NCBI GenBank assembly: GCA_019217005.1
Contig: JAHBNG010000104.1
Span: 1 to 53,134 of the forward strand
Direction: 5' to 3'
DNA length: 53,134 nt
Source: Chloroflexi bacterium TSY
GTDB taxonomy: Bacteria; Chloroflexota; Anaerolineae; Caldilineales; Caldilineaceae
Shown: positions 52,893 to 53,134 of the stretch, piece after piece
Layout of the letters: every line of letters starts with the position of its first letter
Numbering within the stretch: position 1 is the first letter of the stretch
Notes under the pieces: generated by a model
What the model was told of the DNA's origin: nothing
Seen by the model: only the letters and a program-made list of their open reading frames with translations
Database searches by the model: none
Made by a program: the position numbers and the translations under genes

Positions 52893-53134
52893 CTAGGCTG
52901 TGTCGTCTGACGCTTTCTTTGCCTGTTGAAGATGGGCCTTAACTTGATGAAGATCGACAGTAACTGCCTCTGCAGAAAATGTAAGGGACTTGGGCGTAAT
53001 GAGCAGGAAAGATTCAAAGTACTTCCGTAACTGAACAAGATGTTTACTCAAATAGCGACGCGCCTTTAGATCCTCTACCTTGGGCCAGAGCAAGTCAGCC
53101 AGGACTGACCGAGGTATCGGCTCACCGTTGGCAA
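52893..53134 (-). pseudogene. BTAD regulator, N-terminal winged-helix segment (runs off window)
   Basis: Open to the window edge. It reads N-G-E-P-I-P-R-S-V-L-A-D-L-L-W-P, then an R-R-Y-L-S-K-H-L-V-Q-L-R-K-Y-F helix, the OmpR-like DNA-binding domain of BTAD (SARP/AfsR-like) regulators. An in-frame TAG at 52893-52895 separates it from the BTAD domain. Confidence 0.7.

Noticed and set aside
33877..52895. Four premature stops in broken genes (33877, 34630, 49844, 52893) are all TAG, hinting at amber recoding.
   Set aside because: Many intact genes in the window end at TAG exactly where their families end (for example 24251, 26137, 29574, 38152). C-to-T change at CAG codons explains the pattern better.

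Overview
The window looks like a chromosomal stretch from an uncultured member of the Chloroflexota (Caldilineae/Anaerolineae-like). This is inferred from gene content: several ~900-residue ATP-dependent LuxR/MalT-type (LAL) regulators, NarL-type two-component pairs, a BTAD/NB-ARC-like regulator, exported haloalkane-dehalogenase-like hydrolases, many small integral membrane proteins, and intergenic DNA rich in short repeats. No rRNA, tRNA or CRISPR array was seen.

Layout. 1-5.7 kb: two small genes, LAL regulator 1 and a cluster of SRPBCC and DUF4345-like genes. 5.9-12.7 kb: LAL regulator 2, a membrane protein, an exported dehalogenase, a second DUF4345-like protein, and a lipoprotein esterase that ends in a stub of a dehalogenase domain. 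12.7-19.4 kb: a frameshifted amine oxidase, a MerR regulator with its own 19-bp-spacer promoter, IS copy 1 inside a membrane-protein gene, a lipoprotein, and MITE E3. 19.5-29.6 kb: two histidine kinase/response regulator pairs around a DUF5360-like protein, a lipoprotein-dehalogenase-dehalogenase fusion (frameshifted), GNAT, HSL-type esterase and SnoaL-like genes. 29.6-35.2 kb: a decay zone with a truncated lipoprotein paralogue, a cysteine-synthase-like gene broken by a MITE that itself carries IS copy 2, resistance-gene and MFS remnants, and a HigBA-like pair whose toxin has an amber codon. 35.4-46.5 kb: LAL regulator 3, a DUF2306 protein, IS copy 3, an MDR oxidoreductase, a deleted DrrAB exporter, an orphan LuxR regulator and LAL regulator 4. 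46.7-53.1 kb: truncated glyoxalase and AraC genes, an intact dienelactone-hydrolase-like gene, and a large BTAD regulator broken by two amber codons, a frameshift and nested MITEs.

How it fits together. Five intergenic regions carry clusters of GGGGA/TCCCC boxes, with the proximal GGGGA 21-23 bp upstream of a TATACT-type -10. That is the geometry of MalT-activated promoters (activator centred near -37). These promoters precede the SRPBCC/DUF4345 cluster, the exported dehalogenase operon, the esterase lipoprotein, the dehalogenase fusion and the DUF2306 gene, and most lie next to a LAL gene. The most interesting reading is a multi-LAL regulon that controls envelope hydrolases and small membrane proteins; the inducers are unknown. 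In contrast, LAL1, LAL2, both kinases and the toxin have a -10 hexamer 6-8 nt before the start codon and no Shine-Dalgarno sequence, which suggests leaderless mRNAs.

The window is also a good record of mobile DNA. One IS (three copies, each frameshifted at a different site) and at least two MITE families with exact target duplications (E2, 215 bp, 5-bp duplication; E3, 155 bp, 8-bp duplication) can be dated relative to one another by nesting.
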